Assembly: GCF_032854445.1 (NCBI RefSeq)
Contig: NC_088296.1
Coordinates: forward strand, 4,051,246 to 4,115,245
DNA length: 64,000 nt
Reading direction: 5' to 3'
Origin: Liolophura sinensis
Taxonomy: Eukaryota > Mollusca > Polyplacophora > Chitonida > Chitonidae
The notes beneath the pieces are model-generated. The model was not told the DNA's origin, made no database searches, and was given only the letters and a program-made list of their open reading frames with translations. Both the position numbers and the translations under genes were made by a program. This document shows positions 25,051 through 36,169 of this stretch, in pieces. Numbering within the stretch: the stretch's first letter is position 1; every line of letters begins with the position of its first letter.

Positions 25051-25250
25051 TAATACTTCAGACTTTTCGATCTATTCTGCCACCAATATTTCGAAACATT
25101 CAGAGAGATCTATGGGGAGTAGAGAAATAATCCGCACAGTTTTATGAAGCTCAGCTTGCACCTTTAGTGACACATAGGAATCAGCTTGGCATGATATTCA
25201 TAATAGATATACGCATAAATTCCACAGGAGGAAGGCATTAGAGGTTTCAG
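25051..25250 (+). mobile_element. MITE family B, copy 2
   Basis: Matches the copy at 6751: TAATACTTCAGACTTTTCGA start, CCAATATTTCGAAACATTC, AGAAATAATCCGCA, TTAGTGACACA and ATACGCATAAATTCCAC. The right terminus is degenerate. Confidence 0.6.
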
Positions 25251-25473
25251 ATTTCCACTTAGTGATTTGGAACACACACACACACTGAATGGGGCATGAA
25301 AAACAAATACTGAATACATACATGTACATGAAGCTTAGCTGAACCAAAATGTTAAAAGCAGAAATGAGTTTGACAAGTTTCCGATTATATTACGTGCTGT
25401 TTTAGCTCATTGTACAAAAGGTAATACAGCCATTATAAAACCACCCACAAAGTACACTTAATTGTGCACACTA

Positions 25474-25527
<54 letters not shown>
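25474..25527. repeat. (TA)n microsatellite
   Basis: About 26 consecutive TA dinucleotides. Confidence 0.95.
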
Positions 25528-25530
<3 letters not shown>

Positions 25531-25682
25531 AGGAAATGGAAATTGTAGGCAGATTAAAAGGAAAACTAACATAGCAATATATACTAGGTTAATTAAAAAA
25601 CACCTCAGCACTTAAAACTCCCCTCCACTTACGGCCTTTAAGTTTTACGCAAATAGGTCTCTCCAAGTTGTCATAGAAACCA

Positions 25683-26262
25683 TGAAAACATGAAAACCAG
25701 CAAAACTGTAACTTATACAGCACACGTACATGAAGACCAGCAAAACTGTAACTTATACAGCACATGTACCTGAAAACCAGCAAAACTGTAACTTATACAG
25801 CATATGTACATGAAGACCAGCAAAACTGTAACTTATACAGCACATGCACCTGAAAACCAGCAAAACTGTAACTTATACAGCACATGTACCTGAAAACCAG
25901 CAAAACTGTAACTTATACAGCACATGTACCTGAAAACCAGCAAAACTGTAACTTATACAGCACATGTACCTGAAAACCAGCAAAACTGTAACTTATACAG
26001 CACATGTACATGAAAACCAGCAAAACTGTAACTTATACATCACATGTACCTGAAGACCAGCAAAACTGTAACTTATACAGCACATGCACCTGAAAACCAG
26101 CAAAACTGTCACATATACAGCACATGTACCTGGAGACCAGCAAAACTGTCACATATACAGCAAGTGTGTTTGAAATCCAGCAAAACTGTAACTTATACAG
26201 CGCATGTACATGAAAACCAGCAAAACTGTCACATATACAGCACATGTACCTGAAGGCAATTT
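25683..26262. repeat. 40-bp minisatellite
   Basis: About 14 copies of a 40-base unit: CACATGTACCTGAAAACCAG followed by CAAAACTGTAACTTATACAG. Short open frames here are by-products. Confidence 0.95.
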
Positions 26263-27419
26263 GACACATGCATGTACTGTGTACAGGTATTTCAGAATTA
26301 TAAGACCTCTTATGTTAAAGTCCACCCATTTGGACAGTTTAATTGGAGTTGACTTCTAAGCCAATAGGTTTGCCAGGTACATGCACCTGGCTAGCTGTTG
26401 ACATGGTTGCTCCTGGGTTATTACGCTGCGCTAGCGTATGTTTAGTGATGATCAATGGTTTATCAATACATGTAGGCACAGTCACTGATCAACTGAATTA
26501 CGTGCTAATAACTACACCACAAAGGCTGTCGGAAGTAAACAAAGAGTGCTCTTTACATTTTATTTTTTTTATACATATTATATGTTTCTGAACTCGCTTC
26601 TGCCACTTACAGAAGTGAACATCTTGTAAACCTTTGTGTTTACTTGGAGCACTGCAGTTTCTCCACCCCTAATCCTGATGGCTTTCATGCAAGTCAAACA
26701 AGTCCTAATCATCACGTTAAATATCAATCAAATAAATAAATATTAAATATTATTACTGTCACAAAAATCCTTAGTAATACCAGAAAGAGATTGGGTAGAC
26801 AGTGCCCAGGTTCCTTCTGAGCACGGTGGTAAGAGTTTTCTCCCCTTAATCTTGGTGAGCTCTTTGAACAGTCTTGATTGATTAATTTATCAAAATTGCT
26901 TGTTATTTACAAAATGATTTTCACTGTATTGATCTAGACACCCGATCATCACCACGGACCTGCACAAAAGCTCAGGGCATTTCACAATTTTTTACACACC
27001 TAAAACTGAGAGCACAGTCTAAAAATAAACGGTCTACAAAAATTAAAAATTGCAAGATTATGTCTGCTGCTCACACATATGTGTAATTCAATCTGTCACT
27101 CACATTAAAGAAAAACATCACTCAATCAATGCACCAACTCTTACTTCACTCTTTAATGAGTGGGTAGTTTATATGATAATATGACAATTTTAAAAGTTAA
27201 AAAAAAAATATTTTACAGGTTGTTAAATCATGCTGTATCCCATTTTCCAGTCATCCCATAAATGGGCCAGCACAATCTGAGCTGCGAGATTTAATCCTTT
27301 CCAATCTGTCCAAATCTGAACTCTGATGGCATAGCAATAAAGAGGCCATTATCAATGATGAGGTAAACAGCAGAAAAAAGACACACAAAATAAAATAAAA
27401 CTAAGTGCTGACATGGGTT
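26263..27419. other. Gene-free region
   Basis: Contains a fragment of the main SINE tail (AATATCAATCAAATAAATAAA at about 26720). Otherwise unique and AT-rich; no exon supported. Confidence 0.4.
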
Positions 27420-27900
27420 AAACTTGCTACAACTTTGTTTGATCTTATCACCATTCTGGTTTTTGAAGCCCATCTAGTAAAACTGACAGCCTGTGACAGA
27501 CGAGAAGAACTGCCTGCATCCGTCACTCGTGAGACCCTCACAACAAGCGCACAGCCTCCTCCGGGTATAGCTGGTCATATTGACACACTTCACTCAGCCC
27601 ACATTTGCTGATTTCCCCAGGGGGACCAGCAGGCGACGTCCCTGTGCAGAGACTGTTGCACTGGGATCCTGCTTTCACTTAAATTTACGCGTAATTTGTA
27701 CGTATCTCAACGATCGGTCATGTACTTTACACACACAGATTCTAATGACGATTACATCGGCCACATTATTGGCCACAATAACTGTCTGTAGCTTAACTTG
27801 TCTCACTTAACTGACACTGCCAAGGACCAAATACTGCGCGTGCAGATGGCTATATGTTAGATCCACATCCCCAGGTAGACTTTGGCAGCTTGCTACGTTC
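27420..27900. other. Candidate conserved non-coding segment
   Basis: A GC-richer unique block with homeodomain-like and CCAAT-like cores (TAATGACGATTAC, ATTATTGGCC). The minus strand at 27650-27555 reads as an open, cysteine-containing frame ending in TGA, but the upstream AG has no pyrimidine tract. I favour regulatory sequence over an exon. Confidence 0.2.
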
Positions 27901-28029
27901 CAGTCTCTAGCTTGTCAGGCTGATTTGAGTTTTTTCCAGACAACTGTCTCTACCACGTATGCTTTAATCTCCCAGACAGTTGTCAAACATTTGAAACAGC
28001 TCGGAAACTCAAATAAAGCATGTCACATC

Positions 28030-29693
28030 AAGGGTGAAATGTTACATAAACTTCCTCTCTTTCTCCACAGTAACTTCCACTTTCTGCCAATTTCTCCCCA
28101 ACATACAACATTTGACCTCTTACATAAAATTCCTCTCTTTCTCCACAGTAACTTCCACTTTATGCCAATTTCTCCCCAACATATTAAAACATTTGAACTC
28201 TTACATAAACTTCCTCTCTTTCTCCACAGCACCTTCCACTTTCTGCCAATTTCCCCCAACATACTAAAACATTTGAACTCTTACATAAAATTCCTCTGTT
28301 TCTCCACAGTACCTTCCACTTCCTGCCAATTTCTCCCCAACATACAACATTTGACCTCTTACATAAACTTCCTCTCTTTCTCCACAGTAACTTCCACTTT
28401 ATGCCAATTTCTCCCCAACATACAACATTTGACCTCTTACATAAAATTCCTCTCTTTCTCCACAGTAACTTCCACTTTATGCCAATTTCTCCCCAACATA
28501 CAACATCTGAACTCTTACACAAACTTCCTCTCTTTCTCCACAGCACCTTCCACTTTCTGCCAATTTCCCCCAACATACTAAAACATTTGAACTCTTACAT
28601 AAAATTCCTCTGTTTCTCCACAGTACCTTCCACTTTCTGCCAATTTCTCCCCAACATACAACATTTGACCTCTTACATAAACTTTCTCTCTTTCTCCACA
28701 GTAACTTCCACTTTCTGCCAATTTCTCCCCAACATACAACATTTGACCTCTTACATAAACTTCCTCTCTTTCTCCACAGTACCTTCCACTTTCTGCCAAT
28801 TTCTCCCCAACATACAACATTTGACCTCTTACATAAACTTCCTCTCTTTCTCCACAGTAACTTCCACTTTCTACCAATTTCCCCCCAACATACTAAAACA
28901 CTTGAACTCTTACATAAACTTTCTTTCTTTCGCCACAGCACCTTCCACTTTCTGCCAATTTCTCCCCAACATACTAAAACATTTGAACTCTTACATAAAC
29001 TTTCTTTCTTTCTCCACAGTACTTTCCACTTTCTGCCAATTTCTCCCCAACATACAACATTTGAACTCTTACATAAACTTCCTCTCTTTCTCCGCAGTAA
29101 CTTCCACTTTATGCCAATTTCTCCCCAACATACTAAAACAGTTGAACTCTTACACAAACTTTCTCTCTTTCTCCACAGTACCTTCCACTTTATGCCAATA
29201 TCTCCCCAACATACAACATTTGAACTCTTACACAAACTTTCTCTCTTTCTCCGCAGTAACTTCCACTTTATGCCAATATCTCCCCAACATACAACATTTG
29301 AACTCTTACATAAACTTCCTCTCTTTCTCCACAGTAACTTCCACTTTCTGCCAATATCTCCCCAACATACTAAAACATTTGAACTCTTACACAAACTTCC
29401 TCTCTTTCTCCACAGTACCTTCCACTTTCTGCCAATTTCTCCCCAACATACAATATTTGAACTCTTACACAAACTTTCTCTCTTTCTCCGCAGTAACTTC
29501 CACTTTCTGCTAATTTCTCCCCAACATACAACATTTGAACTCTTACACAAACTTCCTCTCTTTCTCCACAGTAACTTCCACTTTCTGCCAATTTCTCCCC
29601 AACATACAACATTTGAACTCTTACATAAACTTCCTCTCTTTCTCCACAGTAACTTCCACTTTCTGCCAATTTCTCCCCAACATACAATTCATA
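28030..29693. repeat. 78/81-bp minisatellite made of splice-acceptor-like units
   Basis: About 21 units of 78 bases, or 81 where TACAACATTT is replaced by TACTAAAACATTT. Each unit contains CTTCCTCTCTTTCTCCACAG, a textbook pyrimidine tract plus CAG. Both lengths are multiples of three, so frames of 218-370 codons stay open on both strands, interrupted where a unit lost bases in the TTCCCCCAAC stretch. These frames are not genes. Confidence 0.95.
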
Positions 29694-29949
29694 AAACTTC
29701 AATCCATCTTTATATCCATCATGGCCTGTATATGGTCAATCTTCCATCTTTTCAACCACTAAACCACTTTGTATATGTTTATTATGAAAATGAGAGTAAA
29801 ACTTATTTGTTTGGGTCACTTAAGATACAAGAGTAATAAAATTGTGCGAATTATTTTTCTACACCCCATAGTTCTCACGGAATGCTGCAATATTGGTTGA
29901 AGAGGCAGTTGAAAAGTTTGAAGTGGTAAATAAGCATACATGTGGTCAC

Positions 29950-30215
29950 ACTGAGTGAGTGAGTGCTTGGGGTTCAACGTCTTACATAACAATTTTTCAG
30001 TTATAGGACAAAGGAATCCATAGAGTGCATCTAATGTGCCTCCTTGTCGCAGGACAGATCTCCACGCCTCTTTTATATAGTGCTGCTGCACTGAGATGCC
30101 TCACCAAAGGCAAGTAAGTTGCCCTGTCTGAGTCATTATACTGTTATGGGTCAACCAGTTGTTGCACTATCCCCTTCATTCTGAATGCCAAGCAACTTCC
30201 TCTTTTAATGTAGTC
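29950..30215 (+). mobile_element. GAGTGAGTG-headed dispersed repeat, copy 3
   Basis: Same element as at 13965 and 23740: GAGTGAGTGAGTGCTTGGGG, AACAATTTTTCAGTTATAGG, CCTCCTTGTCGCAGGACAGA, TAGTGCTGCTGCACTGAGA and GGTCAACCAGTTGTTGCACT. Confidence 0.75.
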
Positions 30216-30627
30216 ACACTAAATCCACTCTGTTACCATTTACAGTTTCACAGAAGACTCCCTGAAAGGTGTCCAGGGCAAACGGCGAGTTGATGTAAAT
30301 TGATATCGTTGATAATTATTAAGGTTCCTAATTGAACTGAATTTCTGTTTTTACCCTGACAGTTTTGACGGCAACTGTCACCAGTCCTTGTAGTTTTATA
30401 ATCATTAACAAATACATGTAATCACGGTGCATAAATTATACATAAGTTTTGTCTATAGGCAAGCCTAACGGTTGGTGACTGAAAAGAGATTTAATTCGGG
30501 CCGACACTTACGCATACATGTTTATGTTGCGTTGTGTTAAATTCAATAAATGCACAGGTATATACCGTACACGTAGAATGGTTCAGGGGGAGATAACTTA
30601 AATACGTCACATCTGATTAACAATGAA

Positions 30628-30776
30628 GGAAGCCAGCCTTACTGTGAGATTGATGGATTGATCTCACAGCCTTACTGTGAGATTGATGGATTGATCTCAC
30701 AGCCTTACTGTGAGATTGATGGACTGATCTCACAGCCTTACTGTGAGATTGATGGACTGATCTCCTCACAGCCTGT
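30628..30776. repeat. 33-bp array in which every unit is a hairpin
   Basis: Four to five copies of a 33-base unit containing CTCACAG-CCTTA-CTGTGAG, a perfect 7-bp stem with a 5-base loop, separated by ATTGATGGATTGAT. Confidence 0.9.
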
Positions 30777-30877
30777 GAGATTCAAGGATGCCAGCTTGCT
30801 GCATAATAACCCTTTCATAAACATACAACAGCCAGTATTTTAAGCCTGAATACCTGTTCTTAACATGGGTATTACTG

Positions 30878-31001
30878 ATATAAAAATAAGGTATGTCCAT
30901 ATACTAACAAGAACAGCTACATGTATATATATATATATATATATACAAGAACAACTATATACATATATATATAGTTGTTCTTGTTAGTATATGGACATAC
31001 C

Positions 31002-31013
<12 letters not shown>
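30878..31013. repeat. Perfect 38-bp inverted repeat around (TA)n
   Basis: The arm at 30878-30915 (ATATAAAAATAAGGTATGTC through ACAAGAACA) is exactly complementary to the arm at 30976-31013. The spacer holds (TA)n and a second nested inverted pair (ACAAGAACAACTATAT against ATATAGTTGTTCTTGT). A further TA run and a SINE follow immediately. It could form a cruciform or, if transcribed, a long hairpin. Confidence 0.9.
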
Positions 31014-31041
<28 letters not shown>

Positions 31042-31054
31042 CACTTACTGGTTC

Positions 31055-31221
31055 ACCCGGCCGTACGTGGGAAGGTCTGCCAGCAACCTGCCAGCAACCT
31101 GCAGATGTTCGTGGGTTTCCCCCGGGCTCTGCCCGGTTTTTTCCCACCATAATGCTGGCGGCCGTCGTATAAGTGAAATATTCTTGAGTACGGTGTAAAA
31201 CACCAATCAAATAAATAAATA
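31055..31221 (+). mobile_element. Main SINE family, 5'-truncated copy
   Basis: From CCCGGCCGTACGTGGGAAGG to CAATCAAATAAATAAAT. Contains a 12-base internal duplication (GCCAGCAACCTG twice). Confidence 0.9.
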
Positions 31222-31651
31222 CTGTTTCACACATTCGTATCAACTTCTTTTTTCCTTCCAATTATTGTCTTCTACGTCCTCTGATCAGTTTTCAATGTAA
31301 ACAACTGTCCAATTCCCATCATTAGGGCTACATATAGTAACGTAGCTGAGTGTAACTGCAATTACTGGACACACTTCACCTTGTTTGTGAAATACAACTG
31401 ATGAGTGGGAAGATCGTCCATACTACTGGCAAATTATACCAGCTGTTTAATACACATGTTGACAGGCACCTGAACAATACTACAGAGTTACATTCCACAT
31501 AGCCCATTCATTCATAGCACCTGGCTTATTCTAAAGAGTCTTTATGGATTGTATTACGGTAAATGAGCTTTATGTATTATATAACAGCTGGAAGCAGAAA
31601 AAAAACATTTGTTAGCATAAGCTTCAGAGCTATTTATATCGTATTATTAAG

Positions 31652-31746
31652 AGCCTGTGGATGATCGTGGGTTTCCCCCTGGTTTCCTCCCACCATAATG
31701 CTGGTCATCTTGAGGACGGTGTAAAACACCAATCAAATAAATAAAT
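31652..31746 (+). mobile_element. Main SINE family, short 3' fragment
   Basis: GAGCCTGTGGATGATCGTGG through CACCATAATGCTGGTCATC to CCAATCAAATAAATAAAT, with an internal deletion of GTATAAGTGAAATATT. Confidence 0.85.
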
Positions 31747-32077
31747 CATTCATTCGTGAAAGTCAGCCTTAGGATCTCTTTAATGATGAAACAGCTTGGA
31801 TGAATATACAGGATCTCTATCTACTGCAAGTTTTTATCCCTCTAACTTAACTTTCTAACTTTTTATCCTTATAACTGGTTTTAGGCAAACTGCAAACACT
31901 GACTTAATCCATATATCAATATGACCATACAACATTCACTACTGGCATGATAGGTTATATCACCTACATTTACCTGATTTCAGTAGTATCATCCAAAACT
32001 CTAAAAACACAATACGATCAGGACAAATTACCTAGAAGAATATTGAACGGTAACTCTGTTAAAAACGTTAACTGCTA

Positions 32078-32406
32078 GCTCTGAGCGAAAAGGGGTGCTT
32101 GGTCTGAAATAAGCAAACAGCGTTTCTGTGGCTAATATAGTACAGGCACTTGACGGTTGAGCCACAGATCATGAGTCTAGGCTTTAAAACTCTGACTGAC
32201 TGTGTGATTGATTGTAGGTCTATATTTATAGGTAAAATATTGATAATGCTGCCTCACTAAAATTGCCGTGCTGATCTAGTTAACACAAGACACCTCAGTA
32301 CCGCAAAGTCACAGCTTCTACATATAACTGTATGATTCGTTATATTTATATGAAAGTTGTTTAACCCCATGGTCAGCAAGCTTTCAATAAGCTGAATGTA
32401 TCTATT
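32078..32406. repeat. 330-bp direct duplication, copy 1
   Basis: Closely similar to 35552-35877, with shared blocks GTGCTTGGTCTGAAATAAGC, CATGAGTCTAGGCTTTAAAA, CAAGACACCTCAGTACCGCA and GAAAGTTGTTTAACCCCAT. A partial third repeat of the GCCTCAATGAAATTGCCGTG part follows at about 32405-32455. It may be an unclassified interspersed element or a local duplication. Confidence 0.8.
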
Positions 32407-32455
32407 GCTGCCTCAATGAAATTGCCGTGCTGATCAAGTTAAGACACAACACCTG

Positions 32456-33300
32456 TCGTTAACTCTGATCCCACATTTTAAAGGTTCGGTCAGACATTGT
32501 GGACATGCGCATAAAGAAACATTATAAAATGCGACTCATAATGACGCTTTCTGAGAGCATTAAAGTCTATGATTGAAAGAAGTTTGTACGAAAACATAAC
32601 TTTTTCTTGGTATTAAAACCAATATACGCTTCTTCAATTTGTTTGTTAGTTCACAAATAGTTACAGATTGGGAGCCCAGACATATTCCAGAGCCAAAATG
32701 GCTCTAGATATGGCCATGATAATGGAAAGAACTGATATAACAGAATTCAGCATACATGTTTATAGCATGTCCTGACAGCAAATTAGCCAGAGCAAGGACG
32801 ACAGTGTGGTAGCTGGTAAATGGTCACACGTAACCAGTGAAATACAGCCTCTTGTTAATTTACCTACAAGTAAATTAGGGATTTATTCATGTGAATCTTA
32901 AACAGTAGTAATTTACCAGCCCTCTCGCACCATGGTTAAAAATCCAGTGATGTTAACGGCAATCTGTAGGCCGGTCCAGGCGTCTCCTCAAAGACCTCAC
33001 ACATAAATTTTCAGAAATTATTTTCCAGATACTGGGTAGGTACCGAAAAGCTTTATAGAAATTTTTATACTTTAAACATTAATAGGTGACAATCCCATGC
33101 AGGCATCGACTGGCATGATTAGGGGGACAATAATCAGGGATAAACATTTACATGTACAACATATGTGTAGTACGATTGTACTTCACCAACAGAAAATGGC
33201 ACTAAATACACAACATCACTATTTTAAAAATATCAATGCTCATGCAGTTCATACAAGCTCATATACAAGAAAAGGCTATGTATTAAGATAAAAGTCACAG
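32456..33300. other. Gene-free region
   Basis: Unique, AT-rich; no supported exon or element. Confidence 0.4.
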
Positions 33301-33430
33301 AAAGGTCAGAGGTCCTCATGGAGGGGGTAAAGGGCTATAATAAGGTCAAGGACAATAGGAAGGTCAAGGGCAACAACAAAGGCCAAGGACAACAACAAAG
33401 GTCAAGGACAACAACAAAGGTCAATTCTTA
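33300..33430. repeat. AAGGTCAAGG-rich short tandem repeat
   Basis: Repeats such as AAGGTCAAGGACAACAAC give about six copies of the AAGGTCA core in 130 bases. TCAAGGTCA/AAGGTCA is the half-site bound by monomeric nuclear receptors such as the ERR and NR5A types (known of the families). Binding here is inference. Confidence 0.6.
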
Positions 33431-34284
33431 CAGACATTAATGGTGAAAGCTACAGATGGAAAGAAAAAGGTCATAGAAGAGAAAAAGTTGATTGAGCATG
33501 ATAAAGATGTTCAGTAAATGTAAGATGTAAGCGCTTTTTGTACAGATTTGTCATTTAAACCTGCTAACACCATATAGCAATTAACCGGTACAATGGGTAA
33601 TATGCTGGCACGGAGTTACATGTATTTGTGTACATGTGCATGTACTTGTGTACCGGTTACTACACGACTGAGGCCTATGCACCTAGAGAGAAAACAGTAT
33701 CAAGGTGTACTTGCATGGATTAGGCCAAATATTACACTGTACTCCTAGTTTCCTGTCAACATCTGTGTCCCATTTAACCATCTGAAATCAATAGGTTTTT
33801 GGGTTTTTTTTCCTTTTTTTTAAATTGTTGTAAAGGGTGAAATTATCACCAAAGACAGTCACAATAATGAAAACAGAAACCGAAACACACCACCGTCCAC
33901 ACCAATTTTCCAAATTTTCCAAAATATTCTGACAGGGATCAAGTGTCACTGTCCTCATAAAATATATTATTGGTTAAAATCCACTTGAATAATGACGAAA
34001 GGAATAAGATCATTTAACACAGGCAATGAAGTTACCATGATGTCAAAGTCATGAACCAGGTGTTGTAAGGGTAGGAGACATGGAGTTGTGAGGATAGGAG
34101 ACATGGAGTACAAAGGGCAAGGACTAATTTAGCCAAGACACAAGTACCAATGGGAAAGGATGCAGGGTTTCAAACTAGCACAGAGTGACAAGTAAGTATG
34201 TATCAGATACAAACTGACTTGTAGTGATCAGTCAAAACATTCAGATGTGCCAGATCACAGATTGAGAAAGAAGGGGTTAAGGCT

Positions 34285-34450
34285 AACAAGGAAAGGTCAA
34301 GGTTAGCAGAAAAGGTCAAGGTCAACAGGAAAATTTCAAGATTAACCAGTAAGGGTCACTGACAACAAAGAAAATTCACAATTAGCATGGAAATGTCAAG
34401 GCCATAGTAGAATAGGAAAGGTCAAGGCAACAAGAAAGGTCAAGGTAAAT
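34285..34450. repeat. Second AAGGTCAAGG cluster
   Basis: About six more AAGGTCA cores with irregular spacing (AAAAGGTCAAGGTCAACAGG and similar), just upstream in window order of the candidate exon at 34513. Confidence 0.6.
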
Positions 34451-34512
34451 ACAAAGAGAAACAGAGATGGGGGTGGCGTAAATCTACATAGCACAACGTT
34501 GCTATGGGTTAC

Positions 34513-34611
34513 CTGATTCTGTGATGGCGTGTTCGATCTTCACGATTATCACTCTATTCTCGGTGCTGAAAAATCTGTGCATCTGCAAAGGGTTCAAGGT
34601 GAATTTCGTGA
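34513..34611 (-). CDS. Candidate internal exon of a minus-strand secreted protein
   Basis: Read on the minus strand, a good acceptor (CACTTCTTGTTTGCAG, with the pyrimidine tract in place) is followed by 99 open bases and a donor TCAG|GTAACC. Both junctions fall in phase 1, so the exon is symmetrical. Its product reads TKFTLNPLQMHRFFSTENRV then IIVKIEHAITES. The region is clearly less AT-rich than its flanks. Strand and phase match the exons at 37568 and 42849, and I propose that all three belong to one gene. I do not recognise the protein family. Chance is possible for a single 99-base frame; the matching phase and splice signals are what raise the call. Confidence 0.45.
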
Positions 34612-34949
34612 CTGCAAACAAGAAGTGTGGCCGCGTTACCATGGTTACTGATGTCGGCCATGGATAAACAAAGACTACCACCATAACATGCCAAATAGTT
34701 AAATCATACAACTACTTTCCTAATGTCAAGAAGTTTAACTCACCTTACATTATTTAAATTTTCTACAACTAACTTCTACAAGTTACCCATGAAGACATTA
34801 CCCTAAAATATTGAAATTTGCCACCCTTTTATTGTTAAAAAGATGTGAATTGGGGTGCGAATTTTCAACTCCTACTGCACTTCATAAAGGTAAAACCTTT
34901 ATGAGCTCCAAGTACATGAAACAAGTTATTAAGACCTTTATCAGAATAC

Positions 34950-35260
34950 TTATTTACTCTGATTTATTAGATTGCTGTTTAGTGCCATACTCAGTGTTTC
35001 AGTTTTATGGGAGGAGGAAACAGGCAAGTCAATGTCAACTTCCCCAAACGGTGAGGCAAAGACAATTGCACACCACACTGGTGGAAGACAAGTGGTCTTC
35101 AAGGAAAGGTCAGGCTGCCCAAACAGCTTATGGTCATCATGGCACCTTAAACAGCAATAACAGAGAAATCTACGAATTTCCTGACCAAGACCGGGTTTGA
35201 ACCGATGCCTAATGTGTGTCTTGATGCGTATCCCACCTCGACTGCCATCGTATTGAGAAT
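34950..35260 (-). mobile_element. Diverged tRNA-headed SINE
   Basis: On the + strand the text runs from TTATTTACTCTGATTTATTAGATTG and AGTGCCATACTCAG (compare the main SINE's reversed tail) through GGGAGGAGGAAACAGG to a reversed tRNA-like head with CGGGTTTGAACCGATGC (B-box) near 35190. It is probably an older relative of the main SINE, with a different tRNA head. Confidence 0.5.
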
Positions 35261-35551
35261 TGAACCAACACAGTGGCACATTTTCATCCTCCATCACGCA
35301 GCTATCGGGTAATTATGATCCCAGAATGCACCATGAAGGCTAAAAAGAGTGACTACTCCAGTGATGTGGCTAGCAGGACGATAGCAACAATGTACCACTG
35401 GTGTACCTGTTTTGGTTTCTTCCTACCAGTAGGTACACATACCAATAAAGCAGTCATGACCGCCTGCATCAGGCTGAATCGACAAGGGATATGCCCCAAG
35501 ACTTCCGTGCAGGATTTGATACAGGTAGACGCAGGGGAAAAATACTGTTAA

Positions 35552-35877
35552 CTCTGAGTGAAATGGGGTGCTTGGTTTGAGATAAGCAAACAGTGTTTCT
35601 GTGGCTAATATAGTACAGATAACTGTGTCGAATCACAGATCATGAGTCTAGGCTTTAAAATTCTGACTGACTGAGTAATTGATTGTAGGTCTATATTTAT
35701 AGGTAAAATATTGATAATACTGCCTCATTAAAATTGCTGTGCTGATCTAGTTAACACAAGACACCTCAGTACCGCAAAGTTATAGCTTCTACATATAACT
35801 GTATGTTTCATTATATTTATTTGAAAGTTGTTTAACCCCATCGTCAACAAGTTTTCAATAAGCGGAATACATCTATT
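35552..35877. repeat. 330-bp direct duplication, copy 2
   Basis: Partner of 32078-32406, about 3.47 kb away in the same orientation, with scattered substitutions. Confidence 0.8.
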
Positions 35878-36169
35878 CTTGACCTTTCACTTCAGAAAGC
35901 TATTTCTGAGCTGTACTGTTTGAGAGCTGCTAAATTATCAAGAAAATTTATGCCCCTTTTCCAAAACATCAACCACCATCAGCTTGAAAATCAAACTCAT
36001 GAGTTAAACACTTTATTTTACCTAAAGATGTAAAAACATACATTCAGAAGCACATTAAGGCCTTAAAATGATACTTTTAATGCCAACATCTACATTCTCT
36101 CTGACAAGAAATTTATCAACCTTCACAAAAACCTCTTCAGTGAACCTGTCGGGTGGATCATCATGATCA

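Noticed and set aside
27553-27650. Minus-strand cysteine-containing exon (CNSLCTG ... KCGLSEVCQYDQLYPEEAV)
   Set aside because: The frame is phase-compatible with the secreted-protein gene, but the acceptor has no pyrimidine tract and a stop follows at once. Regulatory sequence is equally likely.
28477-29550. 357-codon minus and 370-codon plus open frames
   Set aside because: By-products of a 78/81-bp tandem array with unit lengths divisible by three; both strands are open and no start context is supported.
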